Assembly: GCA_965372385.1 (NCBI GenBank)
Contig: CBDVCD010000107.1
Coordinates: 1-10,654 of the forward strand
DNA: 10,654 nucleotides
Reading direction: 5' to 3'
Source of the DNA: JASJBU01 sp965372385
Lineage (GTDB): Bacteria > Pseudomonadota > Gammaproteobacteria > Chromatiales > Chromatiaceae
Below are positions 1 to 6,293 of this stretch, piece after piece. Below the pieces are notes generated by a model. It had not been told where the DNA came from, did not search any database, and saw only the letters and a list, made by a program, of their open reading frames with translations. Position 1 is the stretch's first letter; every line of letters starts with the position of its first letter. A program made the translations under genes and the position numbers.

Positions 1-1287
1 GAGACTCCGATAAAAGCAGTCAAAAAGAGGATCGTAAAGAAAAAAGCGGCAAAAAAGAAGGTTGCCAAGAAAAAAGTCGCCAAAAAGAAGGCAACCAGCA
101 AGAAGAAAGCGGCCAGCAAGAAAAAAACTGCCCAGCTGACCACCGCGTCGGTAGCGGAATCTGTCGATACATCAGACACCGGGAGCGCGTCTCACGAAAC
201 GGCTAATCCAACAGATACAGTTAAAATCATTGCAACAGCGACTTCAAAAGATAGTATAAAGCCGGAGATGGATGTCCAAGGCGGATCTGAACCAAGACAA
301 TCCATTGAGGCAGACACTTCATCCGCGGAATTGATCATTAAGACTCATCCTAGAAAAGAGGAGGCACACATGGGATCTAAATCAAGTGACACAGCCAGCT
401 TTTGGCCAAAGGTCATTTTCTGGTTACTCATCGTCGTGATTGGTTTCAGTTATATCCGGTCGTTGGCCAAGCATCCCGGTACTGAGACAGAGGCAGTTGA
501 ACCTGCGGTGAGCACCACCTCATCAACGGAACAGGCAACCACCGGCAGATCCGAGGAAGTGGCTGATTTGCCGGTCAGCAGCAGTGAAGTCGTTGGGGCT
601 ACAACTGAATTGGGTTCACAAGCAGAGTCGGTACAGCTGAGTGAAACGAAACCCTTGGAGGCGGCAGCGCCAAGTGTCGAGACTACCCAGGAAATTGCCC
701 CTCAACTGCAAATTGAGGCAAAGGAGGTAGCGGAGCCGGCAGCCGAGGTTAACCTGGCGGACCAGGAGGATGAGGCACAGGCTTCGGCGGTAAGTGAAAC
801 TCCCAGCCAGGAGAGCAGGGTTGAACCTGGTGTTACCACCCCCATATTGGTAAGCCCTGAGACGGTTGAACCACCAGCTGAGCTGAGTAAGTCGGCAGAA
901 CCGGTTGCCGAAGAGAGAGCAATCCCTCAGGTTGAAGATCAGTCGGTCGTCTCAGCCCCGGCCCCAGTTGCTGATGAAGAGGTTCAAATAGAAACCCTGG
1001 AGTCAGATACCCAGCAGCAGACTGACCAGCCTGTCGCTGCTCCTGCATACAGCGAGCAACGTGCTGAATCCGTAAGCAGGATTCTCAAGGAGTTTGACGA
1101 GCTTCGCAACACCGCGGAAGCTGATATGAAAGCCAGACATGAACAGCTAGAGAAAGAGCGGGCAATGCGCGAATCCATGCAACCGGGTTCGCCTCGCTAT
1201 CCGGTTTGGGGAAGTCCTGGTAATCGCCCATATAACCCCTATGGACGGGCTTATTATCCCTATGGGTACGGCTATCCACAGCAATGA
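1..1287 (+). CDS. Membrane-anchored protein with lysine-repeat N-region and acidic Glu/Pro/Ala region (5' partial)
   Basis: The frame is open from the first base, so the true start lies outside the window; 428 codons precede the TGA. Residues about 5-42 are lysine-rich, with six KKK triplets spaced by Ala/Val/Ser, like the tails of histone H1-like proteins and some phasins. Residues 43-123 are polar. A single hydrophobic helix follows (FWPKVIFWLLIVVIGFSYI, codons about 134-152). Next comes a long low-complexity region rich in Glu, Ala, Pro, Val, Ser and Thr, then a charged heptad-like stretch (about codons 353-385), and a C-terminus rich in Pro, Tyr and Gly. By charge the lysine-rich side should be cytoplasmic and the acidic side periplasmic (inference). 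A second in-frame start at 370 has a strong ribosome binding site, so the protein may instead be, or also be, 305 residues long. I recognise no family; nucleic-acid or polyanion binding at the membrane is a guess. An intrinsic terminator follows 21 bp downstream. Confidence 0.8.
   Translation, partial: ETPIKAVKKRIVKKKAAKKKVAKKKVAKKKATSKKKAASKKKTAQLTTASVAESVDTSDTGSASHETANPTDTVKIIATATSKDSIKPEMDVQGGSEPRQSIEADTSSAELIIKTHPRKEEAHMGSKSSDTASFWPKVIFWLLIVVIGFSYIRSLAKHPGTETEAVEPAVSTTSSTEQATTGRSEEVADLPVSSSEVVGATTELGSQAESVQLSETKPLEAAAPSVETTQEIAPQLQIEAKEVAEPAAEVNLADQEDEAQASAVSETPSQESRVEPGVTTPILVSPETVEPPAELSKSAEPVAEERAIPQVEDQSVVSAPAPVADEEVQIETLESDTQQQTDQPVAAPAYSEQRAESVSRILKEFDELRNTAEADMKARHEQLEKERAMRESMQPGSPRYPVWGSPGNRPYNPYGRAYYPYGYGYPQQ
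37..126 (+). repeat. In-frame lysine-triplet repeats (xAKKK type)
   Basis: Six KKK triplets occur at codons 13-15, 18-20, 23-25, 28-30, 34-36 and 40-42, so the period is five residues for the first four and then six. The spacer residues are AA, VA, VA, ATS and AAS. At DNA level this is a degenerate A-rich 15-bp repeat that shifts to 18 bp. Such tracts are prone to slippage and expansion, and they are typical of H1-like or AlgP-like polycationic tails. Confidence 0.75.
358..364 (+). promoter_or_regulatory. Strong Shine-Dalgarno sequence for an internal in-frame start at 370
   Basis: GAGGAGG ends five bases before an ATG at 370 that is in frame with the surrounding gene. Starting there gives a 305-residue protein beginning MGSKSSDTASFWPK, which places the membrane helix close to the N-terminus like an uncleaved signal anchor and leaves out the lysine-rich part. 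The site could mark the real start of a separate gene whose upstream open frame is fortuitous, or a second product from one gene. The lysine-rich composition upstream argues that the upstream frame is also coding. Confidence 0.6.
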
Positions 1288-1308
1288 ATATTAAGAAGCG
1301 ATAAGAAG

Positions 1309-1338
1309 GCAGGATCAGGTAAGCTGATCCTGCTTTTT
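1309..1338 (+). terminator. Intrinsic terminator
   Basis: GCAGGATCAG (1309-1318) and CTGATCCTGC (1324-1333) pair perfectly over 10 bp around a five-base loop, followed directly by TTTTT. It begins 22 bases after the TGA of the membrane-protein gene and ends that transcript before the oppositely oriented ffs gene. Confidence 0.93.
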
Positions 1339-1377
1339 ATTGAACAGTACATAAAGTACTTTAGGGCATGAGAGGTA

Positions 1378-1458
1378 AGGGTCGCGGAAAAAATAAATTA
1401 TCCAAAGATTGCCTGAAGAGGGGCGTGAGACGGGATAATTTATTTTTTTCGCAGCCCT
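1378..1458. repeat. Long A/T-rich inverted repeat just 3' of ffs
   Basis: The arms are 1378-1403 and 1433-1458, with a 29-base spacer. The inner 20 bases (1384-1403 and 1433-1452) match at 19 positions, and the one exception can still form a G-U pair; an outer AGGG/CCCT block extends the arms past two mismatches. The centre of each arm is a run of A (or T) around TAAATTATCC. Read on the minus strand, the second arm ends in a U-rich tract soon after the SRP RNA 3' end, so it may stop ffs transcription, although the A/U-rich stem and 29-base loop are atypical for an intrinsic terminator. It could also be a remnant of a small mobile repeat. Confidence 0.8.
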
Positions 1459-1463
1459 AAAAT

Positions 1464-1581
1464 GGGTGGCAGCCGGTACCAGCCACACCCCGGCACACGA
1501 GTCCACTGTTGCCGCTGCTCCCTTCCGGGTCTGACGGGGTTCACAGCTTCACGTTGCGAGGGGACCGATACCGTCCGCCAT
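1464..1581 (-). ncRNA. ffs: Signal recognition particle RNA, 4.5S type
   Basis: This is the RNA scaffold of the signal recognition particle; it binds Ffh and directs inner-membrane proteins to FtsY and the translocon. Read on the minus strand the segment contains the domain IV signature: CCCGTCAGACCCGGAAGGGA with its GGAA tetraloop (complement of 1520-1529), then AGCAGCGGCAACAG, and on the descending side CGTGTGCCGGGGTGT. The two ends pair with each other (GGCGGACGGTATCGGT near 1580-1565 with GCTGGTACCGGCTGCC near 1484-1469), giving the single long hairpin of the bacterial small SRP RNA. The length is about 118 bases against 114 for E. coli 4.5S RNA. The exact 5' and 3' ends are estimated from this pairing. 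A longer primary transcript trimmed at the 5' end is likely, since the promoter points to a start near 1595. Confidence 0.93.
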
Positions 1582-1601
1582 GGAACCTGAAATGGTGCGG
1601 G

Positions 1602-1607
1602 ATTATA
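1602..1607 (-). promoter_or_regulatory. ffs promoter, consensus -10 box
   Basis: The minus strand reads TATAAT, a perfect sigma-70 -10 element, followed by the GC-rich discriminator CCCGCACC. No good -35 is visible at 16-19 bp spacing (best TTCGAA), but the upstream stretch is A/T-rich like an UP element. A GC-rich discriminator is typical of stringently controlled stable-RNA promoters, so growth-rate control is a reasonable inference. The predicted transcription start is near 1595. Confidence 0.75.
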
Positions 1608-1673
1608 CCCTGAAGCTGGCGAGAATTTCGAATAAATTGCCGAATAGAACAGTCTATCCGGTTGGTTGATCCA

Positions 1674-2378
1674 ATGGCGAGAGTGATTGCGGCCCTGATC
1701 CGACACGCTGATTACCAGCAACTGCAGGACGCCCCGAGTGCGTTACAGCCCTTCCCCCTCACGGCTGAGGGACGCAGGCAGGCACATGAAGGCGGTTCGC
1801 TCCTGCGCGAAGTTCTGAGTGAGGAAGGCTGGACCTTACATCCGCAACTGGACAGCTCCCGCCTGTTACGTGCCTGGCAGACAGCTGAGATACTGACCGA
1901 TGAACTCTCGGCAAGCGCTGAGGAAAAATTGCGGATCGAAAGTTTCGCTGCCCTGGCTGAACGCAGTGTGGGCTCAGTAGCCAATCTGACCCTGCGACAG
2001 ATCGAGTCAGCGATTCACGCTGATCCACGCTTTTCCGCTCCCCCCGCTGACTGGAAATCCAACAGTTACTACTGCCTGCCACTGCAGGGGGCTGAATCCC
2101 TGATGCAGGCCGGTGAGCGGGTTGCGCTCCACTTAGAGGAACGTATTCTGACAGTTGCCCAATATTGCACTGTCGATACACTCAAGCTCTTCATCGGGCA
2201 TGGTGCTGCGTTTCGTCATGCGGCCTATCAGTTGGGTCTGATCTCGTTTGAGCAGATTGCCCAGCTGAGTATGTACCACTGCCAACCCGTGTTCATCGAA
2301 CGATTGGGTGAGCGTCACTGGCGGCATGTCAGGGGTGACTGGAAGGTACGTCGAGGGAACGAGCGTTTTACCGATTAG
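1674..2378 (+). CDS. Histidine phosphatase family protein (phosphoglycerate mutase superfamily)
   Basis: This is a probable cytoplasmic phosphatase that works through a phospho-histidine intermediate. Counted from the ATG at 1674, the catalytic RH pair is R10-H11 (RHA instead of the more usual RHG). The second arginine sits in the family motif SSRLLRAWQTAEIL (R66), an acidic residue lies at E96 (FAALAE), and the second catalytic histidine is H176 in FIGHGAAFRHA. The length of 234 residues suits the family. A TTG at 1662 would add four residues; I prefer the ATG because no ribosome binding site favours the TTG. The substrate cannot be told from sequence: members range from SixA-type phosphohistidine phosphatases to small-molecule phosphatases. 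It is divergent from ffs and shares its upstream region. It reads towards the amphi-Trp gene and nap, but no functional tie is evident. Confidence 0.85.
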   Translation: MARVIAALIRHADYQQLQDAPSALQPFPLTAEGRRQAHEGGSLLREVLSEEGWTLHPQLDSSRLLRAWQTAEILTDELSASAEEKLRIESFAALAERSVGSVANLTLRQIESAIHADPRFSAPPADWKSNSYYCLPLQGAESLMQAGERVALHLEERILTVAQYCTVDTLKLFIGHGAAFRHAAYQLGLISFEQIAQLSMYHCQPVFIERLGERHWRHVRGDWKVRRGNERFTD

Positions 2379-2480
2379 GTTTTCAGCCAAGCCATGAAAG
2401 AGCCTAAGAACAACACGAGACTACCCCTTTATCAAGGACTTTGATCCCACTTCACTCGGTTGACAGTTCAGGTAATAAAA

Positions 2481-2753
2481 ATGAAACAGGGTAAGAAAAG
2501 TTTTCGTCATGAGTCACTCCAGGATGCCAAATCGATTCAGGCTATCCTAAAGGCCATCAGTCAGGGTATAGGGAAGGGCAGACTCAACCTCAGTGACGAA
2601 GACGATGAGATGGTGCTGGAGCCGGAAGGCCTGTTGCATCTGAAACTCACCGCGACTCAGGACGAAGGTCGGCACCGCATCAATCTGCGCGTTACCTGGC
2701 AGACGGAGGAGGAAAAGCCGAAAAAGCGGCATCTCGAGGTTTCGTCGAAATAG
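2481..2753 (+). CDS. Amphi-Trp domain small protein
   Basis: This is a 90-residue soluble, highly charged protein. It has the layout I associate with amphi-Trp domain proteins: an N-terminal HESLQDAKSIQAILKAIS helix, a KGRLNLSDEDDEMVLEPEG segment, then alternating strands (LLHLKLTAT and HRINLRVTW) ending in a conserved tryptophan (W73), followed by a Lys/Glu-rich tail. The molecular role of the family is not established to my knowledge. I chose the ATG at 2481; the frame could also begin at a TTG at 2460, and neither start has a strong ribosome binding site (AGG at 2470-2472 is the nearest). It lies about 100 bp after the phosphatase gene, with no terminator between them, and ends 129 bp before napF. 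It could form a short operon with the phosphatase. Confidence 0.7.
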   Translation: MKQGKKSFRHESLQDAKSIQAILKAISQGIGKGRLNLSDEDDEMVLEPEGLLHLKLTATQDEGRHRINLRVTWQTEEEKPKKRHLEVSSK

Positions 2754-2783
2754 CCTCCAGGAGGATGGCAGGCCTTATTCGAT

Positions 2784-2800
2784 GCATGTTATTAACATGC
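2784..2800. promoter_or_regulatory. Perfect 17-bp palindrome, possible operator upstream of nap
   Basis: GCATGTTA and TAACATGC form perfect 8-bp arms around a single T. The one-base centre makes an RNA hairpin unlikely to be the purpose; a dimeric regulator site fits better. It is centred 26.5 bp upstream of the FNR box centre, near -68 relative to the predicted nap transcription start. The flanking GATGCAT recalls NsrR half-sites, but the symmetry axis does not match the NsrR consensus, so the regulator is unknown. Confidence 0.5.
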
Positions 2801-2811
2801 GGCTCTACAAA

Positions 2812-2825
2812 TTGATAAGCATCAA
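2812..2825 (+). promoter_or_regulatory. FNR box for the nap operon promoter
   Basis: TTGATAAGCATCAA matches the FNR consensus TTGAT-N4-ATCAA at all ten defined positions. If FNR binds at -41.5 as a class II activator, transcription would begin near 2860. A plausible -10, AAGAAT, lies at 2848-2853, exactly where that start requires it. The leader to napF would be about 23 bases. This implies induction of nap under low oxygen. Confidence 0.85.
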
Positions 2826-2882
2826 TGATGTCCATCGTAGATAGTGTAAGAATTTGAGCAAGTTAGCCTGGAAAGAGTGCCC

Positions 2883-3395
2883 GTGTCAGAGCCGATTAAC
2901 AGAGCACAATTACTCAGGGGCGACCTGCACGGAAAGCACGCTTCCATCAGGCCCCCTTGGGCAAAGGCCGAAGAGATCTTTCTGGAACAGTGCGCTCGCT
3001 GTGATGACTGCATAACGCGTTGTCAGCAAAAGATCATTCAGCGTGGTAACGGCGGTTATCCAGAAGTCGATTTCAATCGTGGCTTTTGTAACTTTTGTGG
3101 AGACTGCGTCAAGGCCTGTGGATATGGTGCACTGGGCTTTGTTTCGGACCTCGAGCAACCACCCTGGTCCCTCTCTGTAGAGTTCAGAGATGACTGCCTG
3201 GCCATGAATGGTGTGGTCTGCCGAAGCTGTTCTGAGCGCTGTGAAGAGTCAGCGATCCGCTTTCAACTGCAGACAGGGGGCAGGGCGATGCCTGTTCTGG
3301 AACCGGACCAGTGCAGTGGATGTGGTGAATGTTTTAGTGTCTGCCCGACAAGATCAATTCATATTCAGCCGCACAGGTGTGAATTTGCGGCTTAA
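2883..3395 (+). CDS. napF: Periplasmic nitrate reductase accessory ferredoxin-type protein NapF
   Basis: This is a cytoplasmic iron-sulfur protein that in E. coli interacts with NapA and is thought to help its maturation before Tat export. Counting from the GTG at 2883 (170 residues), four Cys clusters are present: C37-C40-C43-C47, C69-C72-C75-C79, C105-C113-C116-C120 and C144-C147-C150-C154. That is enough for four [4Fe-4S] centres, and the N-terminal IRPPW before the first cluster is typical of NapF. A GTG at 2877 is also in frame, but the purine-rich GGAAAGAG at 2870-2877 would run into it and is better spaced for 2883. It is the first gene of the operon, behind the FNR box. napD begins 24 bp further on. 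Confidence 0.93.
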   Translation: MSEPINRAQLLRGDLHGKHASIRPPWAKAEEIFLEQCARCDDCITRCQQKIIQRGNGGYPEVDFNRGFCNFCGDCVKACGYGALGFVSDLEQPPWSLSVEFRDDCLAMNGVVCRSCSERCEESAIRFQLQTGGRAMPVLEPDQCSGCGECFSVCPTRSIHIQPHRCEFAA

Positions 3396-3418
3396 CCAAC
3401 TGGGGGAATTGCGTTTCG

Positions 3419-3688
3419 ATGAATATCTGCAGTCTTGTTGTTCATACCCGACCGAAGCTGGGACCTGTCGTCTCAAAGCGGTTGGAAGCATTCGAAGGTG
3501 TTGAGGTCCATGCAGGAGAGGACGCCGATAAACTGATTGTTACTGTGGAGGATAAGGGTGAGGAGATTTCACCTGTATCGGACACCATGAATGCACTCAG
3601 AGATGTCGAAGGCGTGGTAAACACGATTTTGATTTATCACTATGGTGGTGAAGAGTCGATGGAGGAAATGAACCGTGAAATTAACTAG
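3419..3688 (+). CDS. napD: Chaperone NapD for the NapA signal peptide
   Basis: This is a small cytoplasmic chaperone (89 residues) that binds the Tat signal peptide of NapA and holds back export until the molybdenum cofactor and Fe-S cluster are in place. The N-terminal MNICSLVVHTRP and the ferredoxin-like alternation (VEVHA, KLIVTVED, VVNTILIYHY) are typical of NapD, whose usual length is about 87-110. The start is ATG at 3419, with GGGGGA at 3402-3407 as a somewhat distant ribosome binding site. Its last 14 bases overlap the start of napA, and the napA ribosome binding site lies inside napD. The two are therefore probably translationally coupled, matching their direct physical partnership. 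Confidence 0.92.
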   Translation: MNICSLVVHTRPKLGPVVSKRLEAFEGVEVHAGEDADKLIVTVEDKGEEISPVSDTMNALRDVEGVVNTILIYHYGGEESMEEMNREIN

Positions 3689-6212
3689 ACGTGATTTTAT
3701 AAAAAGCAACGCTGTTGCCGCCGCGGCTTCGGTGGCGGGAGTTACCCTACCGGCGCTAAACACCGCCACTGCCGCGGAAGGCGACGATGGCATTCGCTGG
3801 GATAAGGCGGCATGTCGTTATTGTGGTACAGGCTGTAGTGTTCTGATGGGTGTCAAAGACGGCAAGGTGGTGGCCAGTCAGGGTGACCCCGATGCGCCTG
3901 TGAATAAGGGATTGAACTGCATCAAGGGCTACTTCCTGCCGAAAATCCTCTACGGAGAGGATCGCCTGACCAAGCCCTTGCTGCGCAAGAAAAATGGCAA
4001 GTTTGCTAAGGATGGGAAGTTTGAAGAGGTCTCCTGGGACGAGGCGTTCAAGATCATGGCCGAGAAGTGGGTGGCCGCCCGCAAGGCCAAGGGTCCGAAG
4101 GGCGTTGGTATGTTCGGCTCAGGACAGTGGACTGTCTGGGAGGGTTATGCGGCTTCCAAGCTGATGAAGGCCGGTTTCCGTTCCAACAGCCTGGAGCCCA
4201 ATGCCCGCCACTGCATGGCCTCCGCGGTGGGCGCCTTCATGCGCGGATTCGGCAGCGACGAGCCCATGGGCTGCTACGACGATCTGGAACACGCCGATGT
4301 GTTCGTGCTCTGGGGCGCCAACATGGCGGAGATGCACCCGATTCTCTGGTCCCGCCTCACCGACACCCGCCTGACCAAACCCGGCTGTGAAGTCCATGTG
4401 CTCTCCACTTTCGAACACCGCAGTTTCGAGCTGGCCGACAACGGCATGGTGTTCGAGCCCCAGACCGATCTGGCGATCCTCAACTATATCGCCAACTACA
4501 TTATTCAGAACAAGGCCTATAACAAGGAGTTTATCGACAAGCACGTCAACTTCACCAAGACCCCGACCGATATCGGTTACGGCCTGCGTGACAACGACCC
4601 GCGCGAGAAGGCGGCCAAGAACCGGGCCAAGGGCAAACTCTCCAAGATCAGTTTCGAGGAGTACGCCAAGTCGGTGGAGTCCTACACGCTGGAGTATGCA
4701 TCCAAGCTCTCCAAGGTGCCCAAGGAGAAGCTGCTGAAGTTGGCCAAGGTCTATGCCGATCCCAACAAGAAAGTCTCATCCTACTGGACCATGGGCTTCA
4801 ACCAACATACCCGCGGTGTCTGGGTCAACGGTCTCTGCTATAACGTCCATCTGCTGATGGGCAAGATCGCCGAGCCTGGCAACAGCCCCTTCTCGCTCAC
4901 CGGTCAGCCTTCCGCTTGTGGTACCGCTCGCGAGGTAGGTACCTTCACCCACCGTCTGCCGGCCGATCTGGTGGTCAAGAAGGACGCACACTGCAAATTC
5001 GCGGAGAAAGTCTGGAAGCTGCCGGAAGGCACTATTCCCCGCGCCAATGATCCGGTCATGGGCAAGACCCTGATCCACGCGGTCGCCATGCATCGTGCAC
5101 TCAAGGACGGCAAGATGAACTGCTTCTGGGTTCAGTGCAATAACAATATGCAGGCCGCCGCCAACATGAACGATGAGTCCTATCCCGGTTGGCGCAACCC
5201 GGACAACTTCATCGCCGTGACCGACCCCTATCCGACGGTATCGGCCCAGGCCGCCGACCTGATCCTGCCTACCGCCATGTGGATCGAGAAAGAGGGCGCC
5301 TACGGCAACGCCGAACGCCGTACCCAGTTCTGGCGCCAGCAGGTGAAGGGGCCGGGCGAGTCCCGTTCCGACCTGTGGCAGATCATGGAGTTCTCCAAGT
5401 ACATCAAGGTGGAGGATGTCTGGCCGGCGGAGCTCATTGCCAAGAAGCCGGAATATGCCGGCAAGACCCTCTACGACGTGCTCTACGCCAACGGTCAGGT
5501 CGACAAGTTCCCGGTCGAACAGGTGACTGATGGCCGCGGCAACAAGTACGACAACGACGAGTCCGAGTACTTCGGCTTCTACGTCCAGAAGGGTCTGTTC
5601 GAGGAGTACCGCCTGTTTAACTCGGCCGAGGATATCCCGAAAAAGGGTCACGAGATGGCCGAGTTCGATGCCTACCACAAGACGCGTGGTCTGCGCTGGC
5701 CTGTCATTAACGGCAAGGAGACCCTGTGGCGGTACCGTGAAGGCTACGATCCACACGTAGCCAAGGGTGATGGCGTCAGGTTCTACGGCATGCCCGACGG
5801 CAGGGCCAATATCATCACGGCGCCTTATGAGCCGGCCGCCGAGCCGCCGGACAAAGAGTACAATTTGTGGCTCTGCACCGGCCGCGTGCTGGAGCACTGG
5901 CACTCCGGTTCCATGACCCGGCGCGTGCCCGAGCTCTACCGTGCCGTACCCGATGCGGTGGTCTTTATGAACAAGAAGGACGCCAAGAAGCGCAAGCTGC
6001 GTAACGGCTCCATGGCCAAGATCACCTCGCGTCGTGGCGAGATCATTTGCAAGGTGGATACCAAGGGACGCAACAAGATGCCAGATGGTCTGGTCTTCAT
6101 CCCCTGGTTCGATGCCGGCCGACTGGTCAACAAGCTCACACTGGATCAAACCGATCCGCTCTCGAAAGAGACGGATTATAAAAAGTGTGCGGTGAAGATC
6201 AGTAAGGCCTAG
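3675..6212 (+). CDS. napA: Periplasmic nitrate reductase, catalytic subunit NapA
   Basis: NapA reduces nitrate to nitrite in the periplasm with a bis-MGD molybdenum cofactor and one [4Fe-4S] cluster, taking electrons from NapB. The 845-residue product is close to the usual 830. It starts with a Tat signal: RRDFIK at residues 5-10, then an Ala-rich hydrophobic stretch with probable cleavage after TATAA near residue 34. Cluster ligands are C47, C50, C54 and C82, and conserved K84 lies between cluster and cofactor. C180 in NARHCMASA is the expected Mo ligand. The start is GTG at 3675, with GGAGGA at 3661-3666 and eight bases of spacing. The first dozen codons include rare-looking TTA, AGA and ATA, while the body uses mostly C/G-ending codons, which suggests high expression. 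It overlaps napD by 14 bases. A strong hairpin follows the stop. Confidence 0.98.
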   Translation: MKLTRRDFIKSNAVAAAASVAGVTLPALNTATAAEGDDGIRWDKAACRYCGTGCSVLMGVKDGKVVASQGDPDAPVNKGLNCIKGYFLPKILYGEDRLTKPLLRKKNGKFAKDGKFEEVSWDEAFKIMAEKWVAARKAKGPKGVGMFGSGQWTVWEGYAASKLMKAGFRSNSLEPNARHCMASAVGAFMRGFGSDEPMGCYDDLEHADVFVLWGANMAEMHPILWSRLTDTRLTKPGCEVHVLSTFEHRSFELADNGMVFEPQTDLAILNYIANYIIQNKAYNKEFIDKHVNFTKTPTDIGYGLRDNDPREKAAKNRAKGKLSKISFEEYAKSVESYTLEYASKLSKVPKEKLLKLAKVYADPNKKVSSYWTMGFNQHTRGVWVNGLCYNVHLLMGKIAEPGNSPFSLTGQPSACGTAREVGTFTHRLPADLVVKKDAHCKFAEKVWKLPEGTIPRANDPVMGKTLIHAVAMHRALKDGKMNCFWVQCNNNMQAAANMNDESYPGWRNPDNFIAVTDPYPTVSAQAADLILPTAMWIEKEGAYGNAERRTQFWRQQVKGPGESRSDLWQIMEFSKYIKVEDVWPAELIAKKPEYAGKTLYDVLYANGQVDKFPVEQVTDGRGNKYDNDESEYFGFYVQKGLFEEYRLFNSAEDIPKKGHEMAEFDAYHKTRGLRWPVINGKETLWRYREGYDPHVAKGDGVRFYGMPDGRANIITAPYEPAAEPPDKEYNLWLCTGRVLEHWHSGSMTRRVPELYRAVPDAVVFMNKKDAKKRKLRNGSMAKITSRRGEIICKVDTKGRNKMPDGLVFIPWFDAGRLVNKLTLDQTDPLSKETDYKKCAVKISKA

Positions 6213-6219
6213 ACAGGGT

Positions 6220-6251
6220 GGTCTCTGGTCTGGAATCTCGGACCGGAGACC
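6220..6251 (+). other. Intercistronic hairpin between napA and napG
   Basis: GGTCTCTGGTCTGG (6220-6233) pairs with TCGGACCGGAGACC (6238-6251) over 14 positions, including several G-U pairs, around an AATC loop. It begins eight bases after the napA stop. No U-tract follows (GAATAG), so it is not an intrinsic terminator. A 3' stabiliser of the napF-D-A segment, or a processing site that gives NapA more mRNA than the downstream genes, is the likely role (inference). Confidence 0.75.
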
Positions 6252-6293
6252 GAATAGAACAGGGTGTCATCAAAGCGAAACACCAAATCCGAC

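Noticed and set aside
1440..1721. Minus-strand frames across 1440-1721, including a 93-codon one.
   Set aside because: They lie over the SRP RNA and the start of the phosphatase gene. The RNA signature explains the conserved sequence.
2431..2445. ATCAA-N5-TTGAT inverted repeat upstream of the amphi-Trp gene.
   Set aside because: The half-sites are in the opposite order to an FNR box and the spacer is five rather than four, so it is not an FNR site. A 5-bp stem is also too weak to call a hairpin.
2460..2465. Perfect TTGACA resembling a -35 element.
   Set aside because: The matching -10 position, 17 bp downstream, reads GAAACA and lies inside the amphi-Trp coding region. There is no promoter support.
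3208..3504. Plus-strand 98-codon frame overlapping napF and napD.
   Set aside because: It is a shifted frame of two well-supported genes, with no ribosome binding site or domain of its own.
4776..6149. Long antisense open frame (457 codons) opposite napA.
   Set aside because: It is a by-product of the strong C/G third-position bias of napA. It has no ribosome binding site or recognisable domain, and its composition is that of a complement frame.
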